Assembly (NCBI RefSeq): GCF_021191705.1
Contig: NZ_JAIWPU010000030.1
Coordinates: 1 to 39,640 of the forward strand
From: Proluteimonas flavola
GTDB taxonomy: Bacteria; Pseudomonadota; Gammaproteobacteria; Xanthomonadales; Xanthomonadaceae
Length of the DNA stretch: 39,640 nucleotides
Direction: 5' to 3'
The notes below the pieces were generated by a model. That model was not told the origin of the DNA. It made no database searches and saw nothing but the letters and a program-made list of their open reading frames with translations. The translations under genes were made by a program, and so were the position numbers. Below, piece after piece: positions 8,904 through 15,623 of this stretch (its first letter is position 1; each line of letters begins with the position of its first letter).

Positions 8904-9097
8904 CTAGGAGCGTGGGCGGCAGAAATGTTCGAGGCGAAAAGTTCGCTGCACGAGGCCAGATTTTCGCCGGTTTGCAGGCTCGTAGTGGTGCTACGGGCCA
9001 AAAACCGGCGGAAGCGCTTCACAACAGCGAAGCTGGTCAATATGGACCGTGCAGCGGGCTTTGCAGCCCGGACGATTTCTGCCGCCCACGCTCCTAG
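8904..9097. repeat. palindromic MITE-like element, family 1, copy B
   Basis: A 194-nt non-coding element with perfect terminal inverted repeats of about 23 bp, starting CTAGGAGCGTGGGCGGCAG and ending with its exact complement. The inner part also has self-complementary blocks, such as GGGCTTTGCAGCCC near 9057. It is the inverted near-copy of 6840-7050, with intact ends. If the CTAG at each side is a 4-bp target duplication, the element proper begins GAGCGTGGGCGGCAG. It carries no transposase and would need one acting in trans. Confidence 0.9.
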
Positions 9098-9178
9098 CGA
9101 CGGTTCGCTCCGATCTGGCGCTGATCGGGCGCCGCGCTCGGGTATCCTGCCGCCCTGCAAGCGGAAACGGACACCGGC

Positions 9179-10096
9179 ATGACCACGCAGTGGATCGCCG
9201 CAATCGGAGTGGCGATCGCCATCGGATGTGCGGCCTCGTTCCATTTCCTCACCGTCCAGCGCCGCCGCGACGAAGCCGCAGCCGGCATCGTCGCGCTGTC
9301 GGCGATCTCGTGGCGTGGCTTCATCGGCATGGTGCTGCAGGCGCTGCGCCGCCGCGGCTACGTGCAGGTGGTGGACCTGGAGGACGTGTGCGGCGACCGC
9401 GACTCCATGCTCGAACGCGAAGGCGCGCGCTGGTTGCTGTCGTGCAAGCACGCGTCGACCTACGTGCTGGGTCGCAACGCGGTACAGGCGCTGTCGAGCG
9501 AGGTGCTGCGCAAGAGTGCCGCCGGCGGCCTGCTGGTGACGCAGGGCAAGATCGACGCGGAAGCCCGCGACGCGGCCGGCAAGCAGCGCATCGAGCTGCT
9601 CGACGGCGCGACCCTGTGGCCGGAACTGCGCGACCTGATGCCGGCTGGCGAACTCGATGCGATCCGTGCGAAGACCGGCGCCGTGGCACGCCAACGCGTC
9701 CTGCTCTGCTGGCTGTTCGCATTGCTGGCCGGCGTGGCGACGTTCCTCGCACTGCCCGATGCCGCGCCCGCGGCCGACACGACCGCGGAGACGCCTTCGA
9801 CAGATATCCTGCCCGCCGCGCCGGTCCGCATCGAAGCGCCGCCGCATGCACCGATCGAAACACAGCGCAGCGATCTGTCGCGTGCGCTCGGCACCCTGCC
9901 CGACGTCGATCGCGCGATCTGGGCGACGGGCTCGACATTGCAGGTGTTCGTGGCCCGCGTGGACGATCAGGTCGGCGTCGATGCGATCTGTGCGCTGGTG
10001 CTGCGCTATCCCGACCTGACCTCGTCGCGCCTGCAGCTCACGCCACCGTCGGGTAGTGGGCAGCAGACCCGCTTCCTGCAGTGCCGGAGCTTCTGA
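9179..10096 (+). CDS. membrane-anchored restriction endonuclease-like (Mrr-type) protein
   Basis: A 305-aa protein with an N-terminal membrane helix (about 5-25), a cytoplasmic Mrr-catalytic-like domain (about 40-155: SWRGFIGMVLQALRRRGYVQ, a D-rich segment CGDRDSMLEREG, and WLLSCKHAS at 85-93), a second helix (about 173-192), and a C-terminal part outside the membrane. The usual Mrr signature is D...QxK; here the lysine motif is SCK (88-90), so the Gln is replaced and activity is uncertain. The downstream VTQGKIDAEARDAA segment matches the family's fold. No methyltransferase is nearby, so it is not an obvious restriction system. Confidence 0.75.
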   Translation: MTTQWIAAIGVAIAIGCAASFHFLTVQRRRDEAAAGIVALSAISWRGFIGMVLQALRRRGYVQVVDLEDVCGDRDSMLEREGARWLLSCKHASTYVLGRNAVQALSSEVLRKSAAGGLLVTQGKIDAEARDAAGKQRIELLDGATLWPELRDLMPAGELDAIRAKTGAVARQRVLLCWLFALLAGVATFLALPDAAPAADTTAETPSTDILPAAPVRIEAPPHAPIETQRSDLSRALGTLPDVDRAIWATGSTLQVFVARVDDQVGVDAICALVLRYPDLTSSRLQLTPPSGSGQQTRFLQCRSF

Positions 10097-10274
10097 AAGC
10101 CCCGGCACCGCGACACGGTTGCCAGTACGTCGCGCATCATCGCGGCACGCCGCCACGGTGCCGGGCATCGTCCCGGGGCCACGGTCCCAGAGGCCGCGAC
10201 GTCGACGAACGACGCCGGTTGATTCCCTGCGACGACGATGCTGTGATGGCGACCGGCTCCCGGGAGGCTCCACG

Positions 10275-10532
10275 ATGGCCGATGTGACGCAGGCATTCGA
10301 AGCCGCCGCACAGCGCGTACAGGCGCTCGACGGACGCCCCGGCAACGACACGCTGCTGCGGCTCTACGCGCTGTACAGGCAAGGGTCCGAGGGCGGCGTG
10401 CGCGGACCGAAACCGGGCTTCTTCGACTTCGTCGGCACGGCCAAGTACGAGGCCTGGAGCAAGCTCGCCGGCACGCAGCGGGATGCGGCCATGCAGCAGT
10501 ACATCGCGCTGGTCGACACGCTCGCCGGCTGA
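10275..10532 (+). CDS. acyl-CoA-binding protein
   Basis: An 85-aa four-helix acyl-CoA-binding protein that holds long-chain acyl-CoA in the cytoplasm. The family signature is clear: LRLYALYRQGSEGGVRGPKP followed by KYEAWSKLAGTQRDAAMQQY. GGGAGG lies 9 nt before the ATG. The TetR gene begins 11 nt after its stop, so the two are probably cotranscribed, suggesting that the regulator senses acyl-CoA or fatty acids. Confidence 0.93.
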   Translation: MADVTQAFEAAAQRVQALDGRPGNDTLLRLYALYRQGSEGGVRGPKPGFFDFVGTAKYEAWSKLAGTQRDAAMQQYIALVDTLAG

Positions 10533-10543
10533 CCGGCACGTCG

Positions 10544-11170
10544 ATGGCACGCGATACCCGGCAACGGATCCTCGACTGCGCGCTCGCGATGTTCAACACC
10601 CAGGGCGAACCGCGGGTGACGACGAACCATATCGCCGCCGAGCTCGACATCAGTCCGGGCAATCTCTACTACCACTTCCGCAACAAGGACGACATCATCG
10701 AGCAGCTGTTCGCGGGCTATGAAGCACGCATGGACGATGCGCTGGTGGTGCCCGAGGGACGGCCGCCGGAACTGGAGGACATCTGGCTGCAGCTGCACCT
10801 GGTGTTCGAATGCATCTGGGATTACCGCTTCCTCTATCGCGATCTGCTGGAGATCCTCAGCCGCAACCGTCGCCTGCGCGTACGTTTCTCGCGCATCCTG
10901 CGCCGCGCCAGCGAACGCGCACATGCGGTGATCGCCGGCCTGGCGCGCGCCGGCATCCTGCGCGCATCGAGCGCCGAGATCGATGCGGCGGCGACCAACC
11001 TGATCGTCGTCGCCACCTTCTGGCTCAACTACAGCGCCACCCGCGGCGACCGCGACGAACAGATCGCGATCCACGAGGGCATCGTGCAGGTGATGATGAT
11101 GCTGTCGCCTGCCCTGCGCGATGCCGAGCGCGTGCACCTCAACGCGCTGGTCAAGGCCTATACCCACTGA
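10544..11170 (+). CDS. TetR/AcrR family transcriptional regulator
   Basis: A 208-aa repressor-type regulator. The N-terminal helix-turn-helix is TNHIAAELDISPGNLYYHFR followed by NKDDIIEQLF. The C-terminal ligand domain is helical, with the distinctive FECIWDYRFLYRDLLEIL segment seen in regulators of lipid and PHA-related genes in gammaproteobacteria. It follows the acyl-CoA-binding protein gene by 11 nt, which suggests control of lipid metabolism. Ligand and operator are not visible. Confidence 0.9.
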   Translation: MARDTRQRILDCALAMFNTQGEPRVTTNHIAAELDISPGNLYYHFRNKDDIIEQLFAGYEARMDDALVVPEGRPPELEDIWLQLHLVFECIWDYRFLYRDLLEILSRNRRLRVRFSRILRRASERAHAVIAGLARAGILRASSAEIDAAATNLIVVATFWLNYSATRGDRDEQIAIHEGIVQVMMMLSPALRDAERVHLNALVKAYTH

Positions 11171-11413
11171 CAGCGCAGCCGCGCGCCTTCGAGAAACCGT
11201 ACTGGTCAAGTCCGCATGGGCGCCCGCGTTCGACGCCGGCAGCGCGCTCGACGCGGTCGCGGTCGGCGCATCGGTCGCGGTCAGGGCGCCGGGCATCCAC
11301 GCCAGACCGCGCTGGCGCTTTACTACCCCGGAATCATCGACAAGATCGGCGCGAGGATCAGCGGCCTGACCTACGGCGCGAAGGCGGCTGGAGCCGACGC
11401 GACAACACCGGCA

Positions 11414-11449
11414 CCGCCGCCCCGGCGCAGGCCGGGGCCCAGTGACTTC
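11414..11449. repeat. single REP-like palindrome (third copy)
   Basis: It contains CGCCCCGGCGCAGGCCGGGG and the flank CCCAGTGACTTC, matching the unit at 5580-5615 in the same orientation with few changes. This confirms a dispersed family. Confidence 0.75.
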
Positions 11450-11581
11450 TGCTGCGGACTCGACCGACCGCTGATCGTGCGAAGGCGCCGGCTCCCGGCG
11501 TTCGCCCGGATGAGGGAACCACGATCGGGCCGATGCCTGCAGCCTCGACGCGTTACCCAGACAGCCGCCCGCAACGCCCGC

Positions 11582-11610
11582 TTGTCGCCAACCCGAATCA
11601 CCCGTAGAAT
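11582..11610 (+). promoter_or_regulatory. probable promoter for tRNA-Val
   Basis: TTGTCG (11582-11587) and TAGAAT (11605-11610) are separated by exactly 17 nt, a good sigma-70 pattern in otherwise GC-rich DNA. Transcription would start near 11617, giving a leader of about 75 nt before the tRNA. Confidence 0.45.
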
Positions 11611-11692
11611 TCGCGTCCCGATCGCGCCGCCCCTTGCGGGTCCAGCGCTGCGGAGACGGCCCAGGCATCTCGCCCGCCCCTCCGGACGATCC

Positions 11693-11767
11693 GGGCGGTT
11701 AGCTCAGCGGTAGAGCATTGCCTTCACACGGCAAGGGTCACAGGTTCAATCCCTGTACCGCCCACCA
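11693..11767 (+). tRNA. tRNA-Val (anticodon CAC)
   Basis: A complete cloverleaf can be drawn. The acceptor stem is GGGCGGT paired with ACCGCCC, followed by discriminator A and an encoded CCA. The D arm is AGCTCAGCGGTAGAGC. The anticodon loop TTCACAC has anticodon CAC at 11725-11727, and the T arm contains GGTTCAATCC. It reads GUG valine codons, which should be frequent in this GC-rich genome. A terminator follows 20 nt later, so it appears to be a single-tRNA transcript. No integrated element is attached to its 3' end. Confidence 0.97.
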
Positions 11768-11786
11768 GACACCAAGCGTGTGCGAG

Positions 11787-11814
11787 AAAGCCGGCCTGAG
11801 CGCCGGCTTTTTCG
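11787..11814 (+). terminator. rho-independent terminator after tRNA-Val
   Basis: AAAGCCGGC and GCCGGCTTT form a stem around a six-base loop and are followed by a short T run. Placement just past the tRNA fits termination of that transcript. Confidence 0.85.
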
Positions 11815-11976
11815 TACGTGCCCGTTACAGCAATTCGCCCTCCCCCCGTCGCACGCCATCGGCGGTCATGTCCCTGTGTTCCGCTTCGTGACTGCGCGCT
11901 GCTTGAACCGGCGCCCTCCACGTCCGCTGCACGCCCCCGCGCCTACCTTGGCGCACTCCAAGGATGATCCCCCGTG

Positions 11977-12807
11977 ATGCGTGTCCAGGCCGGCTGCGAA
12001 CTCTCGATCGAAACCGACACCGCCAGCCCGGTCATCGCCATGTTGCGCCCGCGCGCCGGTGTCGCCAAGTGGCGCGTCAACGATCGATCGGGCTTCGAAC
12101 GCAGTCACGGGTTCGACGAGCACGTCGACAGCTTCGGCAACCGCTGCCAGCGCTTCGTGGTGCCGATGGGCCTGACCCGCGTGCGGATCGATACGACCGT
12201 CGAGACCACGCCGGACATCCAGGTCGCGCCCGACGCGCCTGCGATCGATCCCGGCGCGCTGCCGGCCGACACCCTGCAGTTCCTGCTGCCCAGCCGCTAC
12301 TGCCCCTCCGACCGCGGCGCGATGTGGGAACAGGCGCGCAGCGTGGTCGGCGACGCAGCGCCGGGCTATGCCCAGGCCGAGGCGATCCGTCGCTGGATCG
12401 CCGCACATCTCGAGTACCGCTACGGTGTCAGCAATGCGAGCACCGATGCGCAGGACACCCTGGTGCACGGCGCCGGCGTGTGCCGCGATTTCGCGCATGT
12501 GGGCATCACCCTGTGCCGGGCGCTCGACATCCCCGCGCGCATGGTCGTCGGCTGGCTGCACGACCTCAAGCCGATGGACATGCATGCCTGGTTCGAGGCC
12601 TACCTCGGCGGCGCCTGGTATACGTTCGACGCCACCCAGTCCGCCCCGCGCGGCGGACGCGTGGTGATCGCGCATGGCCGCGATGCCGCCGACGTGGCGT
12701 TCCTGACCAGCTATCGCCCGCTGCGTACGCTGTCGCTGCGTGTCTGGGCCGATCTCGCGTCGTCCGATGCCCGCCCGTTCGACAACGATCTCGTCCACGC
12801 GGCCTGA
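11977..12807 (+). CDS. transglutaminase-like cysteine peptidase family protein
   Basis: A 276-aa cytoplasmic-looking protein. The N-terminal ~110 residues match the beta-sandwich that precedes many bacterial transglutaminase-like domains. The core is residues 135-225 with a full Cys-His-Asp triad: C169 in GAGVCRDFAHV, H203 in MDMHAWFEAYL and D218 in WYTFDATQ. Members probably hydrolyse peptide or isopeptide bonds. An AAGGA box lies upstream; the start is the ATG at 11977, with a GTG three bases earlier as alternative. The metallopeptidase gene begins 17 nt after its stop, so the two are likely cotranscribed. Confidence 0.88.
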   Translation: MRVQAGCELSIETDTASPVIAMLRPRAGVAKWRVNDRSGFERSHGFDEHVDSFGNRCQRFVVPMGLTRVRIDTTVETTPDIQVAPDAPAIDPGALPADTLQFLLPSRYCPSDRGAMWEQARSVVGDAAPGYAQAEAIRRWIAAHLEYRYGVSNASTDAQDTLVHGAGVCRDFAHVGITLCRALDIPARMVVGWLHDLKPMDMHAWFEAYLGGAWYTFDATQSAPRGGRVVIAHGRDAADVAFLTSYRPLRTLSLRVWADLASSDARPFDNDLVHAA

Positions 12808-12824
12808 TCCCGGAGCGCTCCGCC

Positions 12825-13922
12825 ATGCAACTGTTCAAATGCTCGCATTGCGAGCAGGTGCTGTACTTCGAGAACACCGCATGCCTGCGCTGCGGCAAGA
12901 CGCTGGGTTTCCTGCCGCAGACGCTGACGCTCGAGGCGCTGGACCTCGACGCCGGCGAATGGATCACGCCCGCGCACCCCGGCGCGCGCTTCAAGTTCTG
13001 CCGCAACGCCACGCATTCGGCCTGCAACTGGCTGCTGCCGACCAGCGATCCGAACGCCTACTGCCGCGCCTGCCGGCACAACCGCACCATCCCCAACCTT
13101 GGCGACGTCGAGCGCCTGGGCGACTGGCAGAAGATCGAGGTCGCCAAGCGCCGCCTGTTCTACACCCTGCTGCGCCTGCAGCTGCCGACGCCCGCGCCGG
13201 GCAGTGGCGATCCGCAGCCGCTGTCGTTCGATTTCCTCGCCGATCCGATCGCCGGCCCCAGGGTCATGACCGGCCACGACAACGGCCACATCACCATCGC
13301 GCTCGCCGAGGCCGACGACGCCGCGCGCGAGGCCAGACGCATTGCGATGGGCGAGCTGTATCGCACCCTGCTCGGCCACTTCCGCCACGAGATCGGCCAC
13401 TACTACTGGGACCGGCTGGTGCGCGACGCGGGCGAAGAGGAACTCGCGCGCTGCCGTGCGCTGTTCGGCGACGACCGCCGCAGCTACAGCGCTGCGCTGC
13501 AGCGCTATTACGACCACGGCGCGCCCGACGACTGGCAGGCCGCGCATGTCAGCCCCTACGCGACCATGCATCCGTGGGAAGACTGGGCCGAGACCTGGGC
13601 GCACTACCTGCACATCGTCGACACGCTGGAGATGGCGTCGGCATTCGGCATCCGCATCGCGCCGGACGTCGCCGACGACCCGTCGATGGAAACCGACCTG
13701 TCGTTCGATCCGCATCGCGTCGCCGACATCCAGCGTCTCGTCGATGCCTGGTTGCCGTTGACCTGGGCGATCAACAGCCTCAACCGCACCATGGGCTTTC
13801 CCGATCTCTATCCCTTCGTGATCGCGCCACCCGTGGTCGAGAAGATGGCCTACATCCACGGCCTGATCCGGTGCGCCCGTCGCTCGGCCGCCGCACGACC
13901 GGCGACGCCCGTCACGCCCTGA
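12825..13922 (+). CDS. putative zinc-binding metallopeptidase with N-terminal zinc ribbon
   Basis: A 365-aa protein. Residues 6-23 form a zinc-ribbon knuckle (CSHC...CLRC), with further cysteines at about 59, 67, 80 and 83 that could bind a second zinc. The peptidase part holds HEIGH at 188-192 and a helix PWEDWAETWAHYLHIVDTL that probably supplies the third ligand. There is no signal peptide, so it acts in the cytoplasm. In other proteobacteria this family sits with transglutaminase-like, alpha-E and circularly permuted ATP-grasp genes in a proposed peptide-tagging or peptide-synthesis system. Here only the transglutaminase partner is present. Substrate unknown. Confidence 0.87.
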   Translation: MQLFKCSHCEQVLYFENTACLRCGKTLGFLPQTLTLEALDLDAGEWITPAHPGARFKFCRNATHSACNWLLPTSDPNAYCRACRHNRTIPNLGDVERLGDWQKIEVAKRRLFYTLLRLQLPTPAPGSGDPQPLSFDFLADPIAGPRVMTGHDNGHITIALAEADDAAREARRIAMGELYRTLLGHFRHEIGHYYWDRLVRDAGEEELARCRALFGDDRRSYSAALQRYYDHGAPDDWQAAHVSPYATMHPWEDWAETWAHYLHIVDTLEMASAFGIRIAPDVADDPSMETDLSFDPHRVADIQRLVDAWLPLTWAINSLNRTMGFPDLYPFVIAPPVVEKMAYIHGLIRCARRSAAARPATPVTP

Positions 13923-14076
13923 GCGCAGCGTCCACGATCTGGCGCGCAGCGAAGCGCGCTGCACCGGCCTGGCCTCGACCGCCACGCTGCACCACAATCA
14001 CGCCTCGCCAGCGACATGCGGCACGCCGCAGCGCCCGCCGCCTTCCGCGCATGCCGCGCCCTGCCCTGGAGTTGTC

Positions 14077-14727
14077 ATGAGCCTGCGTTTCAGCGAATCC
14101 CTGCGCCAGTCCTGCGATGCCACCTGGACCCGCGCCGTCGAACACCGCTTCGTGCGGGAGCTCGGCGAAGGCCGCATCGCCGACGGGGTGATGGCCGCCT
14201 ATCTGGTCCAGGACCATCGCTTCCTCGACAGTTTCCTGGTGCTGCTGGGCGCGGCGATCGCCAGCAGCGACCGCTTCGAATCGCGGCTGGTGCTGGGACG
14301 TTTCACCGGCATGGTCTGCGGCGAGGAGAACACCTACTTCCTGCGCGCCTTCGACGCACTCGGCGTGGATGCCGACACCCGGACGCGCACGCCCGATACC
14401 GCGCCGACCGCCGGCTTCAAGGCGATCATGCGCGAGGCCGCGGCCACGCGCTCCTATGCCGCGACGCTCGCCGTGCTCAACGTCGCCGAAGGCCTGTATC
14501 TGGACTGGGCGCAGCGGGTACCGCGCCCGCTGCCGGACAACTTCGTCCACGCCGAGTGGGTGACGCTGCACGACAATCCGATGTTCGTGGACTTCGTCGC
14601 GTTCCTGCAGGCCGAACTCGACCGCGTGGGCCCGGGCGACGCGGCGATCGCGCAGGATTTCTTCGAACGCGCCGTAGACCTCGAACTCGCGTTCTTCGAC
14701 GCGGCCTATGCGGATGGCGACGCCTGA
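14077..14727 (+). CDS. TenA family protein lacking the active-site cysteine (TenA_E-like)
   Basis: A 216-aa all-helical TenA-fold protein. The conserved acidic residue after helix 2 is present (D46 in YLVQDHRFLDSFL), as is the C-terminal glutamate region (VDLELAFFDAAY). The segment that carries the catalytic Cys in thiaminase II reads TLAVLNVAEGLYLDWA here, with Leu134 or Asn135 in that place and Glu138 nearby. Cys-less TenA proteins in plants and bacteria salvage the thiamine pyrimidine, acting on formylaminomethyl- and aminomethyl-pyrimidines. Its TGA overlaps the ATG of the next TenA gene, so the two products are made together. Confidence 0.85.
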   Translation: MSLRFSESLRQSCDATWTRAVEHRFVRELGEGRIADGVMAAYLVQDHRFLDSFLVLLGAAIASSDRFESRLVLGRFTGMVCGEENTYFLRAFDALGVDADTRTRTPDTAPTAGFKAIMREAAATRSYAATLAVLNVAEGLYLDWAQRVPRPLPDNFVHAEWVTLHDNPMFVDFVAFLQAELDRVGPGDAAIAQDFFERAVDLELAFFDAAYADGDA

Positions 14728-15389
14728 TGTCGCTGTTCGAACGCCTCAAGACCGCGGCGCCTATCGAGTGGCGCAGTTATGTCGACCACGCGTTCGTGCG
14801 CGCCATGGGCGACGGCACGCTGCCCGAGTCCGCGTTCCGCACGTATCTGGTGCAGGACTATCTCTTCCTGATCCAGTTCGCACGCGCCAATGCGCTGGCC
14901 GCCTACAAGAGCCGCACGCTGACCGATCTGCGCGCGGCGAAGGACGGGCTGTCGGCGATCGTGGATGTCGAACTCGACCTGCACGTGCGGCTGTGCGAGC
15001 GCTGGGGCCTGTCGCCGGGCGACATCGAGGCCGCGCCCGAACATCGGGCCACGGTCGCCTACACGCGCTTCGTGCTCGATTGCGGCATGTCCGGCGACCT
15101 GCTCGACCTGCATGTCGCCTTGGCGCCGTGCGTGCTCGGCTACGCGGAGATCGGACGTGCGCTGGCGCCGGCGGGCGTGGACGCGCTCGACGGGCATCCG
15201 TATCGCGAGTGGATCGGCGAGTACGCCGGCGATGCCTATCAGGCAGTGGCCGCGAATGCCTCGCGCCATCTCGACGATCTCGGCGCGCGTTATCTCGGCA
15301 CGGGCCGCTTCGACGAACTCGCCGCGCTGTTCGGCAAGGCCTCGCGCCTGGAAGCCGATTTCTGGCAGATGGGACTGGACGCGACCTAG
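14727..15389 (+). CDS. tenA: TenA family aminopyrimidine aminohydrolase (thiaminase II, Cys type)
   Basis: A 220-aa TenA protein that should hydrolyse aminomethyl-HMP to HMP in salvage of degraded thiamine. Key residues match Bacillus TenA numbering closely: D44 in TYLVQDYLFLIQF, the nucleophile C135 in LAPCVLGYAEIG, and a glutamate at 209 near the C-terminus (RLEADFWQMG). The ATG overlaps the previous TGA (TGATG). Its own TAG stop lies inside the CTAG border of the family 3 palindromic element. No other thiamine genes and no TPP riboswitch were seen nearby. Confidence 0.92.
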   Translation: MSLFERLKTAAPIEWRSYVDHAFVRAMGDGTLPESAFRTYLVQDYLFLIQFARANALAAYKSRTLTDLRAAKDGLSAIVDVELDLHVRLCERWGLSPGDIEAAPEHRATVAYTRFVLDCGMSGDLLDLHVALAPCVLGYAEIGRALAPAGVDALDGHPYREWIGEYAGDAYQAVAANASRHLDDLGARYLGTGRFDELAALFGKASRLEADFWQMGLDAT

Positions 15390-15550
15390 TGTCGCGTCAC
15401 GCATCAGATGTCGCAGGCTGCGCGCCGCAATCGGCGTGCAGCGCAAGGCGCCTGGTTTGCCAATACCGCCCGTCTTGGCAAGCCAGGCAACGCGGCGATG
15501 CGCGCCGAGGGCAAGTACAGACCGGCATCTGATGCGTGACGCGACACTAG
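15386..15550. repeat. palindromic MITE-like element, family 3
   Basis: A 165-nt non-coding element with perfect 25-bp terminal inverted repeats (15386-15410 and 15526-15550), starting CTAGTGTCGCGTCACGCATC. An inner inverted repeat, GCCTGGTTTGCCAA against TTGGCAAGCCAGGC (one mismatch), flanks the centre. The left CTAG contains the stop codon of tenA. The perfect ends suggest recent movement. No ORF of note lies inside. Confidence 0.9.
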
Positions 15551-15623
15551 GGTCTTCCCCAGACCCCGCTTCGGCACTCACCGCCTACCCTGTGCGTACT
15601 CATGATGACGATGGAGTGCGACG

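Larger units (their letters stand above)
11171..11692. other. gene-poor stretch between tetR and tRNA-Val
   Basis: No convincing gene was found in these ~520 bases. One plus frame around 11310-11400 reads ALALYYPGIIDKIGARISGL, which looks protein-like and then runs straight into a REP-like unit at 11414. It could be the tail of a lost gene, but I could not place it in a family. The rest holds the REP unit and the tRNA promoter region. Confidence 0.4.

Noticed and set aside
8925..9182. Short ORFs inside the palindromic element
   Set aside because: Both element copies give broken, unrelated reading frames; the DNA is a structured repeat.
9179..10096. Restriction-modification or other defence island
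   Set aside because: One Mrr-like protein without methylase, toxin-antitoxin or phage genes nearby does not support a defence system.
10056..10274. Extended start for the acyl-CoA-binding protein
   Set aside because: The family begins at the ATG at 10275 with a good ribosome site; the extension is low-complexity Arg/Pro sequence.
11216..11713. ORF across the REP-like unit before tRNA-Val
   Set aside because: It runs through the repeat and the tRNA; only a short stretch looks protein-like and no family could be named.
14077..15389. Second TenA as a PqqC (PQQ biosynthesis) protein
   Set aside because: The length and D44/C135 pattern fit thiaminase II, and no pqq genes are nearby.
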